From the NCBI RefSeq assembly GCF_035222375.1, contig NC_085890.1:682001-746000 (forward strand): a stretch of DNA of 64,000 nucleotides, written 5' to 3'. Numbering within the stretch: the stretch's first letter is position 1; every line of letters begins with the position of its first letter. Positions 45,796-60,116 of this stretch are shown piece by piece. The stretch comes from Podospora pseudocomata (taxonomy: Eukaryota; Ascomycota; Sordariomycetes; Sordariales; Podosporaceae). The translations under genes and the position numbers were made by a program. The notes beneath the pieces were generated by a model, which was not told the DNA's origin, ran no database searches, and saw only the letters and a program-made list of their open reading frames with translations.

Positions 45796-48700
45796 GGTGA
45801 AGGTGAGTTTGGTGCGTAAGGTGTGGGTGCTGCTGATTTTGATCCACGAAGGGAGATCTAAGGTGCAATAAGATGTGGACTGTCCGCTGACAGCCAAGCG
45901 ACTTTATAAGTAGAAAGCTCGAGGTGCTTTCTGGGGTGTGTAGCTGAGGAAGGAGATTCCGTGGCTTGTTTTAGGTCTCCGGGGTCGTCTGAACACCTGC
46001 AATCATGTGGATGGATAGAGGGAAAAAAGAAAACATGGCCCTCGAGGTTCACGGTAGATTTATATGTTGGATTGAACCATCTCGACGCGCTTTTGTCAAC
46101 CTCTGACGTGAACAGGGCGCATGGTACGACAAAGTCGACCAGCAGGCCAAGTGATCGGAGAGGTGCCGGCGGTTGGAAAGCCGAGGCGGGATTGACCAGG
46201 GGGGGGGGGGCCGGGGGTTGGTTTGGTTCACCCGGGTTCGACTTCCATGTGGCGCCTTCTTCAATGTTGGATGAATACCACCTGGCATACGTCTTTTTAC
46301 GACGACTGCCATGTGCGTCCATGGTTCATCAAGGTTCCAGACACGCCATTTTGTTGATTGAGGGGTTCGGAGACACCACCCGGCGCCATTCTCCGTGCCT
46401 TGTAAACGATAGTATCAGGCCCGCTAGCGACGCCAAGGCCGAGTCTGGATGTTTTGGAAACTGGAATTAGGGGGGAACATCTCTGTCGTTGCGCTGTGGG
46501 CTCATGGCACGATACGAGCGAGCGAGATAAATTTGGGAAAAGGCCGGGGGTGTTGAGGGTGCTGCTCCGGAGCTGCATCGGGCCCCGTCTCAACGTCCTG
46601 CCTTGTGGGCGACGAATAGGGAGTGTTGGCGGGCAGAGGTGCTTCTTCAGTGTACCCCCACTAGCAGCACTGACTTGTCGTTCCCGTCTCCTTGTGCTAC
46701 CCGAGCAGTGAGGTCCCTTTTCTCCTTGCGTTGTGTTGTGTGGTGTTGTGTCAGACGGGCCGGGTGGGTCGAGGCGGGAGCCAAGAAGGTGACACAATTT
46801 GGTCTTGACATGCCATTGTCAGTCTTTTTTTTTCGAGATCCGTATCTCTTCGACTGTTGCGGCTGAAAAAAGAAACTTCTCCCGTCGGCAGAAGAAAAGA
46901 AGCAATGTGAATGTGGGTTCTGCCCGCCAGCGATCGCTGCCTGTTGAGAAATGGTGTCAGAAACAAGCAACAGGGCCAGTCCCGGTCTGTCAGTGGGGAT
47001 CCACTGCAGGCTAGCGGCTCGCGGGTCAGTGGGGCTAACACAGTGTTCTCACTGTCTTCAGTGCTCGCTGCCTCGAACAGCTACCTTGTGCCATAATGCT
47101 ACAAACCCCAAGTTTTCCCCGAAGTATTACGCAGATTTCAGGACGCCCACAGAATCCAAGTTCGGCCATGATGCCATGCAGCCAGACGCTCTAGGCCATC
47201 AAGAGGGTGATTCTTTCCCAATATGTCGATCAACGAAGCAACAAGTTCTCCAACACAACAGGGTCGTCACTTTTCCTGCAAACATGCATCCAGCCTTGTT
47301 TCCTCTCCCATTAGACCGTGAGGTAGCGTTGGAAGCGGGTACTCCGTGCATCTTCACATGGGCCTTGCATGAGATTCCTCTCTATTCTTGACTTTGTAAC
47401 TTCTCAGCTATCACTTCGAGAACAGAAACCCTCAATTCACCTCAGTTGCGACTCTTCCCCGGCCTATGCCGCGTTTGGTTATCACGGGGTCTTCAATCCT
47501 TGCGGCCTCGATGAACCCACTGTCCGGGTGCTATAACCGGACTTGACCAGTACCATCGATTTGCCTTTGCTTTTCACCGCTTACATCATGAGATTTGCGC
47601 TGCTATTGACCATGATATGATTATGGTACAACGACGGTCTCGCTCACTCACAGGTCCAGAAAAGATTTCACAGCAGAGACCTCTCACAGACCACAATATC
47701 TGACTCAAATATACCCACTCTTCGAAGCGCCATCTCTAGAGACACGGAGTATCCAGGCGGGTATCAGCATATCACTTGCCCGCCTGTCGTAACACCCACG
47801 ATAATACAGCTACGGGGAATCACCCCTTGGTCAATCTCCCTTCCTCCAGGCATACTTGACACCTCCTTTACACCGCAGCAGCGTCATGAGCCTCAGAAAT
47901 AGTGTCATTCTTCGAGAATACGACACAAACCAAGAAATTCGGCACCTATCATGCCTTTCCGGCTTCCCCACGGCAGCTGCCACGACACATGACGCCAGCC
48001 TAGCAGAACATATCACACAAATACTACTACACTCGACGGGCCATCCCGGGCGGTGTGCCACAGGCGGGCGCCGGGTGTTGAAGCCGCGTTATAATATAGG
48101 TAGGGATGGAGGTTCATGTTGCTTGTTGCCATTCTCGAGGACGGTTGGCCATGAACATGGCGAGTGTAGCTTTGCATTGATCACCTCTAGTTGACTGCAA
48201 CCTCAGTATCAGCGGAGGTCAACCCACCGAGAAGGAGAGAGACATCAAACACCAACTGAACATATCTCGGGGATAGACAATCCAACACAAGGAAAATCCA
48301 CAGAGGGCCAGACGCTTGGGATCCTCCCCATCATGGCCCCATTCACCGGGTTCCCACTCATACATACCCACCACTGTCAGCTCGCATATACCCAAAGCTG
48401 ATTGGACCGCCTCGGCAGCATTGTATTGACATGGTAGCACGGCATTTGCATAGCAAGCCACCAAAACGCCATCTTTCTCAGTCAGGTCTCGGGGAACAGA
48501 GCGCAAAATGCCCATGTCCCGGACCGGCCGCCGGCCGTCCATACCTCGGCAAGCCGCATGTGCTTTCCTTCCCTATCTACTGATTGGACCGAAGGTGTAG
48601 AGGTGATGGGTTTTGACGTTTCACTGCTTTGATATGCCTTTTGGACCCATGAAACCGGCGAGCAAAGCTGCTATCTATCGTAAAGAGAGGGATGATAATG

Positions 48701-49504
48701 GTTGGGGGAAATGATACCCCTGCTTGTGGGGGGAGTTGTCTTCCACACTTTCCATATCACGAGCAGATTTTGTGTTGTAGAATAGAGAGATTCTAGAAGA
48801 ATTTGAGCAGCATCCATTTTTTTTTCTTTTCTTGACTGGAAGGAGAAGATTCCATGCGTGACATTCACAGCTTGATCAATCATTCTTGTTGTCCCTCTTC
48901 CCTATCACCACCATCACCATCACCACGCAAGCCAATACCATTTATACACACACATTCCTGCGTCATCTCACAAAAACGTCACCCAAAACTCTTAGTCCGT
49001 CCCCCAAATTACCCCTTATTCAACCATCCCGATAACACCCACTATCCTAACAAAGTATCCCTCTCCCTCGACATCTCCACAAAGCCATGATAAATCTTGG
49101 ACGTCATCCAACCCACACCCACACCCACACCCGTCTTCTTCTCTCACACAGCTGACAACCCCCCCTCCCCCCCACCATTACTCTCCCGTCAAACTTACAA
49201 ATCTTGCTCAAAGTCCCACAATCTCTACACCATTCCCCCCCTCTAACCATCGCACACATCACGTATCTCACGATCCAGCAAGAAAGTAAACCCTTCCTGT
49301 TCAGGAAATCCTCATCTTCCACCCGCAAGCAAAAACTCGCCCGTCTATCTCACGCTTCCCGTAAACACAATTAGGTAGTTACCCACATCAACACACGCCC
49401 AAAAATTGCACCATGTCCCAAATCATCAAATTGTCTATTTTACCTCCCCCCACCCCCAACCCCCAACATGCTCAGATACATTAACACATCCCATACACAC
49501 CAAA
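45796..49504. other. long intergenic region
   Basis: About 3.7 kb. It holds the promoter of the 127-aa gene at the left, a G12 run at 46199-46210, and CT-rich PRP43 3' flank from 48890 onwards. ORFs at 45858-46322 (minus), 46297-46797 (minus) and 46951-47391 (plus) have no family resemblance and are not supported. Confidence 0.4.
45903..45908 (-). promoter_or_regulatory. TATA box of the 127-aa gene
   Basis: TATAAA on the minus strand, 108 nt before the ATG. Confidence 0.5.
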
Positions 49505-52649
<3,145 letters not shown>

Positions 52650-55130
52650 ATGTCGTATTCAGGAGCCCTCAACCCGGCCTCGGAGGACTACGAGTCCCGT
52701 CCTCATTACTACATTGGCCAGCACGACTCGGACCGGTGCGAGGTCCTCGACGACGACCAGTACAACCAGGTTCTTAACAGTGGAGTAAGATCCCTTGCAG
52801 ATTCCCGAGCGTAAACAAACACTAACACGAACTGTCTAGTTCAACTTTGTCACTGCCCCAATCACCAACCAGCATTTCTTCCGGAGGGTTGTCGACCAGC
52901 ACAAGGAATTTCTCAAGGAGAGGCAAGAATGGAACGACCGTCTGGCTCCGGCTCAAAGGACGAACCCGTCTCTGCCAGTACCCATCGTGCCAACACTGAC
53001 AGATGAGGACACCTCGCTGTACCCAAGCCACCACATCGGCTCCTTCATCACCTATGCCAGCCCATGGATCGACCTTTGCTCCACAGACCCGTACATCTCG
53101 GGCGTCTCTCGCCAGGTCCTCAACATGGAGGTCGCCTATGCCAACTTCTGCGGTGCCAGGACCATCGTGATCCCCGGGCCTAGGCAAGATGAGAGCGGCC
53201 GTGGTGTTGCTCAGTTTGCCCGTGCGATTCAGGAGGCGTTGCTTCAGGTGACAAGGGCTAACCTGATCATTCACCTGCCCATGTACCGCGAGCCCCTGTT
53301 GGAGGAGAAGTGCGAGACGCTCTCGGATATCTTTGACGGGAGCCGTATGGACGCTGACCCCAAGAAAGAGATTGACATCTTCACTTCATGGGACTCATGG
53401 CACACCATCCGCTCAGTATGCGAGTACTCGAGCAGATTATTCCTCGCCCTCCGCATTCCTCGCCGTGTGCCGGAAAAGAACCTCCAGGAGCGGTGGTTCT
53501 CGGAGCCATTGCACTTCTTGACCATCGGCCAGTCCGTCTTTCAGTCCAACCGAGCCGGCAGCCCAACCCTCACCAAGCACCACCAAGATCTCATCAACCG
53601 TTACATGCGTCTCAAGAACGCCCCCTGGATCATCCTGAATGACGTCGGTCCCAACGCCGAAGACCTCGGCGCCGCCCGTGCCATCAAAGCGATCGAGTAC
53701 CCCTCCCTCGCCGAAGCAAGCAAAGCCCTCCAGGAACGCAAGCCCAAGTCGGGCCTGAACGAGTACGTCTCGTACATGAAGTACCTCGAGCGTCAACAAC
53801 CCCCCTACACGGCCATGGAAACACCAGCCTTGATTAGTTTCCAAGACTGGCTCCAGTCCCCCCTCCAGCCCCTCGCCGACAACCTCGAGTCAGCCACCTA
53901 CGAGGTCTTCGAGGGCGACCCGGTCAAATACGACCAGTACGAAGCCGCCATCAAGGAAGCCATGGCCGAGTGGAAGATCCTCAAGAAGCCCTCGGCCCTC
54001 GGAACAGAGAGCGAACCTTACAACCCAGAACTCGTCTGCGCTGTCGCCGGCGCCGGCCGTGGGCCTCTTGTTACTCGTGTCCTCCGCGCGGCACAGGCAA
54101 CCAACACCAAGATCCAACTCTGGGCCGTGGAGAAGAACCAGAACGCGTTTGTCTACCTCTTGAACAAGAACAAGCGGGAGTGGGACGGGCAGGTGACGCT
54201 CGTCAAGACAGACATGCGCGGCTGGGGCGGGCCGGTTCCCCGGGGGTCGTCTACGCCGTGCAAAGTTGACATACTGGTGACGGAGCTCCTTGGTTCGTTT
54301 GGAGATAATGAGCTGTCGCCTGAATGTCTGGATGGCATCCAGAACCATCTCTTTCAACCGAGCGGGATGTCTATCCCTCACAGCTACACCGCCCACCTCT
54401 CCCCGATCTCCACCCCGAGGCTGTTTGCTGACATCGCCTCCCGTGAGTCAGACCCGCACGCGTTTGAGATCCCTTATGTTGTCAGGTTGTTTCAGCTGGA
54501 TTTCAACGCGCAAAAGGTCCCTAATCACCCGAGGTTTCAGCAGGCGTGGGAGTTTGTTCATCCTGTTGGTGTCAACAGGGCGGACGAGTTTGCTGCTGAG
54601 TATGGGTTTGGGAGGAAGTATGTCACCCCCGGCGGGGGGGCGATGTATGGGAGTAATGGGACGAACGAGCATAATGCCAGGCGCTGTCACTTGACGTTTG
54701 TTTGCCCTACGCGGGGTGTTACTCACGGGTTGGCGGGGTATTTTGAGTCGACGCTTTATGAGAGCCAGTTGGAGGGGGAGGGGGAGGGGAAAAGGGTGGA
54801 GATTAGCATCTTGCCTGATCAGATCGATAGGAAGAGTAAGGATATGATTAGTTGGTTTCCCATCTTTTTTCCGCTCAAGGTATGTAACATTCGCAAAAGG
54901 AGAATGGGAGGTGGGGGGAGGACGGTTTTGCTGACATGACGCACGATTAGAAACCGCTGTACTTTCCTCAGGACGCCGAGTTGGAGGTTAGCATGTGGAG
55001 GCAGACGGACGACACCAAGGTTTGGTATGAGTGGCTGATCGAGGTGTACGCCTGGGTTGGGCCGCAGACGAGGATCAAGGTGGGGGCGAGCGAGATGCAT
55101 AGTAGTAAGAAGGTTGCTTGTTTGATGTAG
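52650..55130 (+). CDS. prmt5: Protein arginine methyltransferase 5 (type II)
   Basis: The protein has 784 aa in three exons, 52650-52784, 52840-54879 and 54951-55130, all in phase 0. PRMT5 (Skb1 in fission yeast, Hsl7 in budding yeast) makes symmetric dimethylarginine on Sm proteins, histones and others. The N-terminal half fits the TIM-barrel region (LNSGFNFVTAPITN). The SAM site motif VAGAGRGPLV is at about residues 448-457. The double-Glu region TELLGSFGDNELSPE at about 527-541 holds the two substrate-binding acids. The C-terminal beta-barrel ends near KVACLM. Length is somewhat above the human protein (637) because of inserts near the N-terminus and in the loop around 600-635, as in other fungal members. 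Codon use turns G-rich in the last third. Confidence 0.95.
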
Positions 55131-55608
55131 TTGTGTTGGATAGTAGAGGGGGTATATGGTAGGCTAGGGAAAAGAAGGGGTGTTTTAAAAAGTCGGTTTT
55201 GAATTGCTACTTTGAGATATCTGACTCTTTGGTTTTGGCCCCATTGTGTCAGCAGAGAGAGAGAGGTATCGACAGACAGCGAAGAAACCTCTTACCATTT
55301 TTTATCTCTATCATGGAAGATTTTATGTAACGCCTTTTTCTTTTTCTTTTTTGCCGCCCTTCATCCCCCTTCTCCGACTTGCTCTTTGCGCCGCAGAATG
55401 TCCTCCTCCCCTTCTGTTGGGCCAGTCAAGTTATCGTGATGACACTGGCGGCAATGTAGAAATGTTTTGCGCCGTCATCGTCTCGTTGGTATTAACCCCC
55501 CCCATGTGAGATCCAGTCCCTCCCCAATCGCGACCTCGCGTCAATGTCCTATTGCGTTCTCTATCCATCCCACTCTCGATCTTAAAACTTCAGGCCCACG
55601 CCCGCCGC
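55131..55608. other. intergenic, convergent 3' ends of PRMT5 and SmF
   Basis: 478 nt. It changes from G-rich (PRMT5 side) to C-rich (SmF side) on the plus strand. No gene was seen. Confidence 0.5.
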
Positions 55609-55958
55609 TCACTCCTCCATCTTCGTATCCCCCCCCTTGTCCCCCCCCTCAGCACCCCTTACATAAAGCACATTATTACACCGGATCAGGACCTGGCCGA
55701 GGGTGCCCGTGAACTTTTGCTCAATGAACTCCTCCGTGTTGGCAAGCTGGATGTTCATGTAGGAGTCGATGCTCTGTTTTGTTTTGCCGTCGTCATATCG
55801 TCAGTGTACCGATTGTTTCTTTTGAACTTTTGGGATAAAAAACATACGACTAATCTCCCCTTGTACTCTGTCTCGTTCCACTTTAGGCGGACGATCACGT
55901 CCTTGTTGACGAGGTCTTGGAGGAAGGGCCGGGGGTTGACGGGGACGAAGGAGGACAT
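55609..55958 (-). CDS. smx3: Small nuclear ribonucleoprotein SmF
   Basis: The protein has 91 aa in two exons, 55958-55848 and 55773-55609. The donor is GTATGT, the acceptor CAG, and phase 0 is kept. SmF is one of seven subunits of the Sm ring on U1, U2, U4 and U5 snRNAs. Sm1 motif: [20 protein letters not shown] and [17 protein letters not shown]; Sm2 motif: [15 protein letters not shown]. These fit SmF better than LSm6. The intron falls inside the Sm1 motif, between strands. The C-terminus after RGAE is a short acidic and Gly-rich tail. Length matches the family. The frame is open upstream of the ATG but the ATG at 55958 begins the canonical N-terminus. Confidence 0.95.
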
Positions 55959-56019
55959 TTTTGCTTTTTCTCCCCCGCTGACTGTATGGGGTGATAGATG
56001 TGTGGTGGGCGGGAGCCGT

Positions 56020-56043
56020 TGTCGTCGTCGTCGTCGTCGTCGT
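56020..56043. repeat. (GTC)8 microsatellite
   Basis: A trinucleotide array about 60 nt upstream of the SmF start codon, probably in its 5' leader or promoter. Confidence 0.85.
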
Positions 56044-56410
56044 GGTGATTGATGATGGTGGTGGTGGATAGTCAGTCGATAATTAGTTGATAACAGCGAA
56101 TGCGACCAGCAAGCAAGTAAGCTTGGGGGAAATTTTGGCTTGGCATTTTGCGCAACTGGCGCGGCGCGCAACCGCGTCGTTGGTTGGTTTGGGTAGATGG
56201 GCAGGTGTCTGGCGGGTGGCACGGGCTGGCATCACTCAACACACTCTCTTACTCATCACAGATGTTCGTAAATGTAGTTTTTGAAACAAATAATCACAAT
56301 AATAATACAAAATACAGCTCAGTATAAACATTCAGCAATTAAAGGAGTTTCATTAACCCACCCAAACCTCATCTCACACTGCCGTTGAAGAGCCCAATTC
56401 CCGTCCCCAG

Positions 56411-56461
56411 TCATCCATCCATCCATCCATTCAGCCATCCATCTATCCATCCATCCATCCA
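56411..56461. repeat. (ATCC)n microsatellite, interrupted
   Basis: About twelve CATC/ATCC tetramers with a few variants. Confidence 0.85.
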
Positions 56462-56747
56462 CCCCCTTTCAAAAAAACCAAAAAAGTCATGATATAACCT
56501 ATCCAAAGTCCGTCTAACATAGCCCCAAATAATCCATCCATCCCCAATAATCACGCTGATGAAATACCCGCCCGTTTCCCAAGTAAAATCAAACATGAAA
56601 AGCCACCGTTCCCAAAGTCCAAACCCCAGGAATGATATAATATAGGAAACAGATCTCACCCCCCCCCAACAACAACAACTTCCTCACTCATGCTTTTTGA
56701 TCTTGCTTGTTTACCCTCACCTCCCCAGGTAACCACCACCCTCCCAA

Positions 56748-58124
56748 TCACAACCACCCCAACGGACTCGCCGCCCCCCTCCCCAGCCTCGTATCCGTCA
56801 ACCCGCCACTACTCCCCGTAGCCTGCGTGAACCCCGTCCACCCCGTCATCCCACTCTCCGGACTCGCCGCCCTTTCCCTCTCAACCGGCACCTCCGCCTC
56901 CAGCTCGGCCGGCGCCCTCGTCCCGATGGGAACTTGAATCCCCACCCCGTACATCACCCCGCTATCCCCCCTCCCATGGCTCCTTTTACTTTCATACGTC
57001 CTCACACTGCCCGGACTGTGCAGCAAGCTCTGGCTTCTCTTCCCGTACCCACCACCCAGCCTTGGGGAAGGCTCCTCCGATAGCTCGTACGGTGGCGGGA
57101 TGGCACGGTAAGAAACCGATTTTTCTTTGGGAGGGACGGGGGGTGCTTCGGCGTGCTCGGGAATGGTGTTGTGGTGCATTCGGGAGGAGGATCGATGGGA
57201 GCGTTGGGAGCGGTAGGATGGGGTTGGGGCTGTGTGTTGACTGTTTGTGTCGTCGTAGAAGGTATTGTGGGGGTGGGAGCGGGTGCTGTAGCGTGAAGGG
57301 GCGCCGCTTCCGGGTTGGCGAGGTTTTTGTTGGGGGGCGTATTGTTTCCTGCGACGGCGCATGTAGCACCAGAGACATAGCGAGGAAAAAATGATGAAAA
57401 ACCCCAGGCCGCCGCCGACGGCGATGCCGATTATGGCTGTTGAGCTTAGGCCGGCGGACGAGGAGCTGGTGTTGTCTGGGGGGAGGAGGACATTGGTTGC
57501 GGGGGGGATGGCTGCTGTTCGGGAGGGGCTGACGGCGTTCTAGATAGGGGGTTAGTATGTACACGGGCGAAAAGGGGGAAGGGGGAGACATACGGAGAGA
57601 TCAGAGGCTTGGAAGCGGATCTGAACTGCATAGGCTGATATCGCGCCTCCTCTGAGGGTGACGGTTGCAGTGCTGGCGATGGTGGAGTTTTTGATGACGA
57701 TTGGCTTGAGTTCGCCAGCGCCGCCTTGCCAGACCGTGGTGCATCCTGATTCCGGCTTTGATTCGGTTGCGCAGGTGTATTTGACACCATAGCTGGACGT
57801 GCATGTTAGCGCTCAATTCTTCCGTGAGCGTGAGATATCAACATACTTGGGACAGCAGGCAATGGCGGTTTCCGTCACGGTGCTGGATGTGCGAACACTC
57901 GAGCATGCAGCTGTATACTCCTGCGGGCAGAACCCAGGCGAGTAGTATTTTGTCGGTTCTGGATCATAACCACTCGGGAAACAGTCTTTATGTGTTGGGA
58001 ATAGCGGCCCCTGAACATAACTCGACTCCTTATCCCCCTCAAAAATTTCGTAAAAGTTGGAAAGAACCGTCGCACAACTCGACGGAGCCGAGAAGGTCGT
58101 GGTCAACGGACCGATGGCCGCCAT
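56748..58124 (-). CDS. single-pass membrane protein with Cys-rich ectodomain, unrecognised
   Basis: The protein has 422 aa in three exons: 58124-57847, 57792-57594 and 57539-56748. Donors are GTATGT, acceptors CAG and TAG, and phases agree. The first about 160 residues contain many Cys (GYDPEPTKYYSPGFCPQEY, ETAIACCP, YTCATESKPESGCTTVW) and an NST glycosylation site. A Ser/Pro/Asn-rich linker leads to one membrane helix at about 193-217 (TAIIGIAVGGGLGFFII). It is followed by a basic stop-transfer CYMRRRRKQ and a long Ser/Pro/Arg-rich cytoplasmic tail with PPVPPKEK. This plan is common in ascomycete cell-surface proteins of unknown role. No cleavable N-terminal signal is obvious, so the helix may act as the anchor. 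A surface or wall-sensing role is a guess. Confidence 0.8.
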
Positions 58125-60116
58125 CTTTGAGCCGCCCGCTCGTTGTTATCCGATATCAATTCGTCGTCAAACCATCCAATGTCACAGCTGCTTGGCGTTG
58201 ATGTTTCGTCCTCGACAAAAAGTTGCACAAGTCCTTGGTGTTTGTCGTTTTAGAGTCTTGTCGTTTAATGAGATGAGATGACGAAAAGAAAGATAGACAA
58301 AAAATGCAGAAGAGAGAGAGGGAGAGAGAGGGAGGGAGAGGGAGAGAGAGGAGAGGAAAGATTAACGAGACCCAGGCCCAACGGCGCAATTTCCATTCCC
58401 AGAAGGGACTTGGGTGCAGCACCGCCGGGGGGTTTTCTGCACGCCGCTCTCGTGCTCACACGCTCGGCGATTGAACCCACCTTTCCCCCCTTCCCTCACC
58501 ACCTCCTGGTGCGTTGGGGTCCGGAGGCGGCGAGGCGGCACCGTATTGATAGCTCTGCAGACAACTGATGCTGCTGAGCTGTTGAATCGAGTCTACTGCT
58601 GGCAAAAGAGCTCTCTACCTTTTTGACACGAAGCATTGAAGCAACCCTTGGGGTTCGGGCATCTCGGCCATTTTCTGGCTCCCTTTGGGATGCGATGGCG
58701 GCAAATTGACCAATGGAAACAGGTGTGGTTTTTCTAGCAAACTCAGCCCCCCTGTTTACCAACTGGTGCAAGTTTGTTCCTCTGTCAGGTCCGGTTTGTG
58801 TCTGAGCAAAAAAGAGTGACGGCAGCAGGTCCAGGTCTCTGGGAGACGGCACAGAACGTCGGGGATCGTGGCTGAATGCGACTTTACTGGTGTTGCTGAC
58901 CTCAGAGCCCACTTCGAGGGGGAGGTAGGTAGGTACCTGACGTGTAAAAAAAGCGACGGGTCCAGAAGGCGGGGAGCCCGTGTTTCCAAGTGCATTCTCT
59001 CTCAGACTGTCCCCCTCATCTTTGCCGCGTTGCTACTTGACCAGCTGGACCTCCTGAGAGTTGATCACGCCGTGATTGTTTCCAGTAGAGAAACACGGGA
59101 GGTTGATATTCAGACGTCGTAAAGCCGAGACCAATGCCTTTCGGCAGTTTTTCTTCAACAACAATGCATTTGTTCATGGAGAGTCCAAGACATGAACCCT
59201 GCACCACCGCCAGCCTTGCAGGGTCCCAACCGATGGCGACCAACGCGCTACCCGTCGATCCAAAGAAGCGTGTGGGGCCTCGTCTATCCACGACGAACCA
59301 CGACGACGTCCTTTCAGCTGGCTGTCTTTTCTGTCAGTATGAGCTCATAAGAAACACTATCAATTGAAATATACTTCATGATGCCGGAGAAACAACAACA
59401 TCAAACTGACCGACACGGAGAAAGCTTCCGTTTGTCCAGCGAGCAACATCACAGCTGACAAGTTGAGCTGGACGTCAGCACACCAAACATGGATGGATTT
59501 GTTCCAGCGTTTCGATAATCGTCCAACCCGGCTAGACTCCCTTGGCGTTGCAATAGCGGATCACATCCCTGCAAACACTTACGGCGATCCCTGCTGATTA
59601 GCCCCGCCCTCTTGTCAAATGTCGGTGCACGTGCCATCTTGTTTATCACAATCTTCTTATCGGTCTTCAAGCTTTATCAGTTCGAGGGGCACTTGACGGC
59701 AGCTTTGCTTTCCATGTCGTGCTTTCTGGGTAGATACCTACCTACCCCTCATCTTTCCCCCGCCGAAAGCAGGCCTGACTCGTTGAGCACACCATGCACA
59801 CCGGACAAAGAGGCCAGTGGGAGAGAGTCAGGCTGGTGGTGGAAAGCTCCGAGGAGAGCACTTGAGTTGGAGCTTTCCTTGTTTATTGCGTGCCGGACTC
59901 GGTGAGAGCTTCCACCAGGCTCGGAGAAGAAGAGAATTCTCAAAAGAAGTCTGTCTTTGGGCCCTTTTCCCCCCATCTTTCTCACCTACCTCAGGATACT
60001 TGAATCAATCACTGTAGTACCTGTCCCCTAGAACCTCACTTCTGTCTCCTCTGCCTCTGCATGTGTTAACCACCACCGCCCAATTTATCCCTACACATCC
60101 TGATCGCCTCGACAGG
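58125..60116. other. intergenic, divergent promoters
   Basis: About 2 kb with a GA-rich tract at 58309-58360 and no convincing ORF. The last 150 bases are a CT-rich leader of the phosphatase-like gene. Confidence 0.45.
58309..58360. repeat. GA-rich simple repeat
   Basis: Interrupted GAGA and GGGA units. Confidence 0.85.

Larger units (their letters stand above)
55959..56747. other. intergenic, SmF promoter and 3' flank of the membrane-protein gene
   Basis: It holds a (GTC)n array at 56020-56043 close to the SmF start and an (ATCC)n array at 56411-56461. No ORF is supported. Confidence 0.45.

Noticed and set aside
46951-47391. plus-strand ORF of 146 codons
   Set aside because: No domain, weak codon bias and many rare codons.
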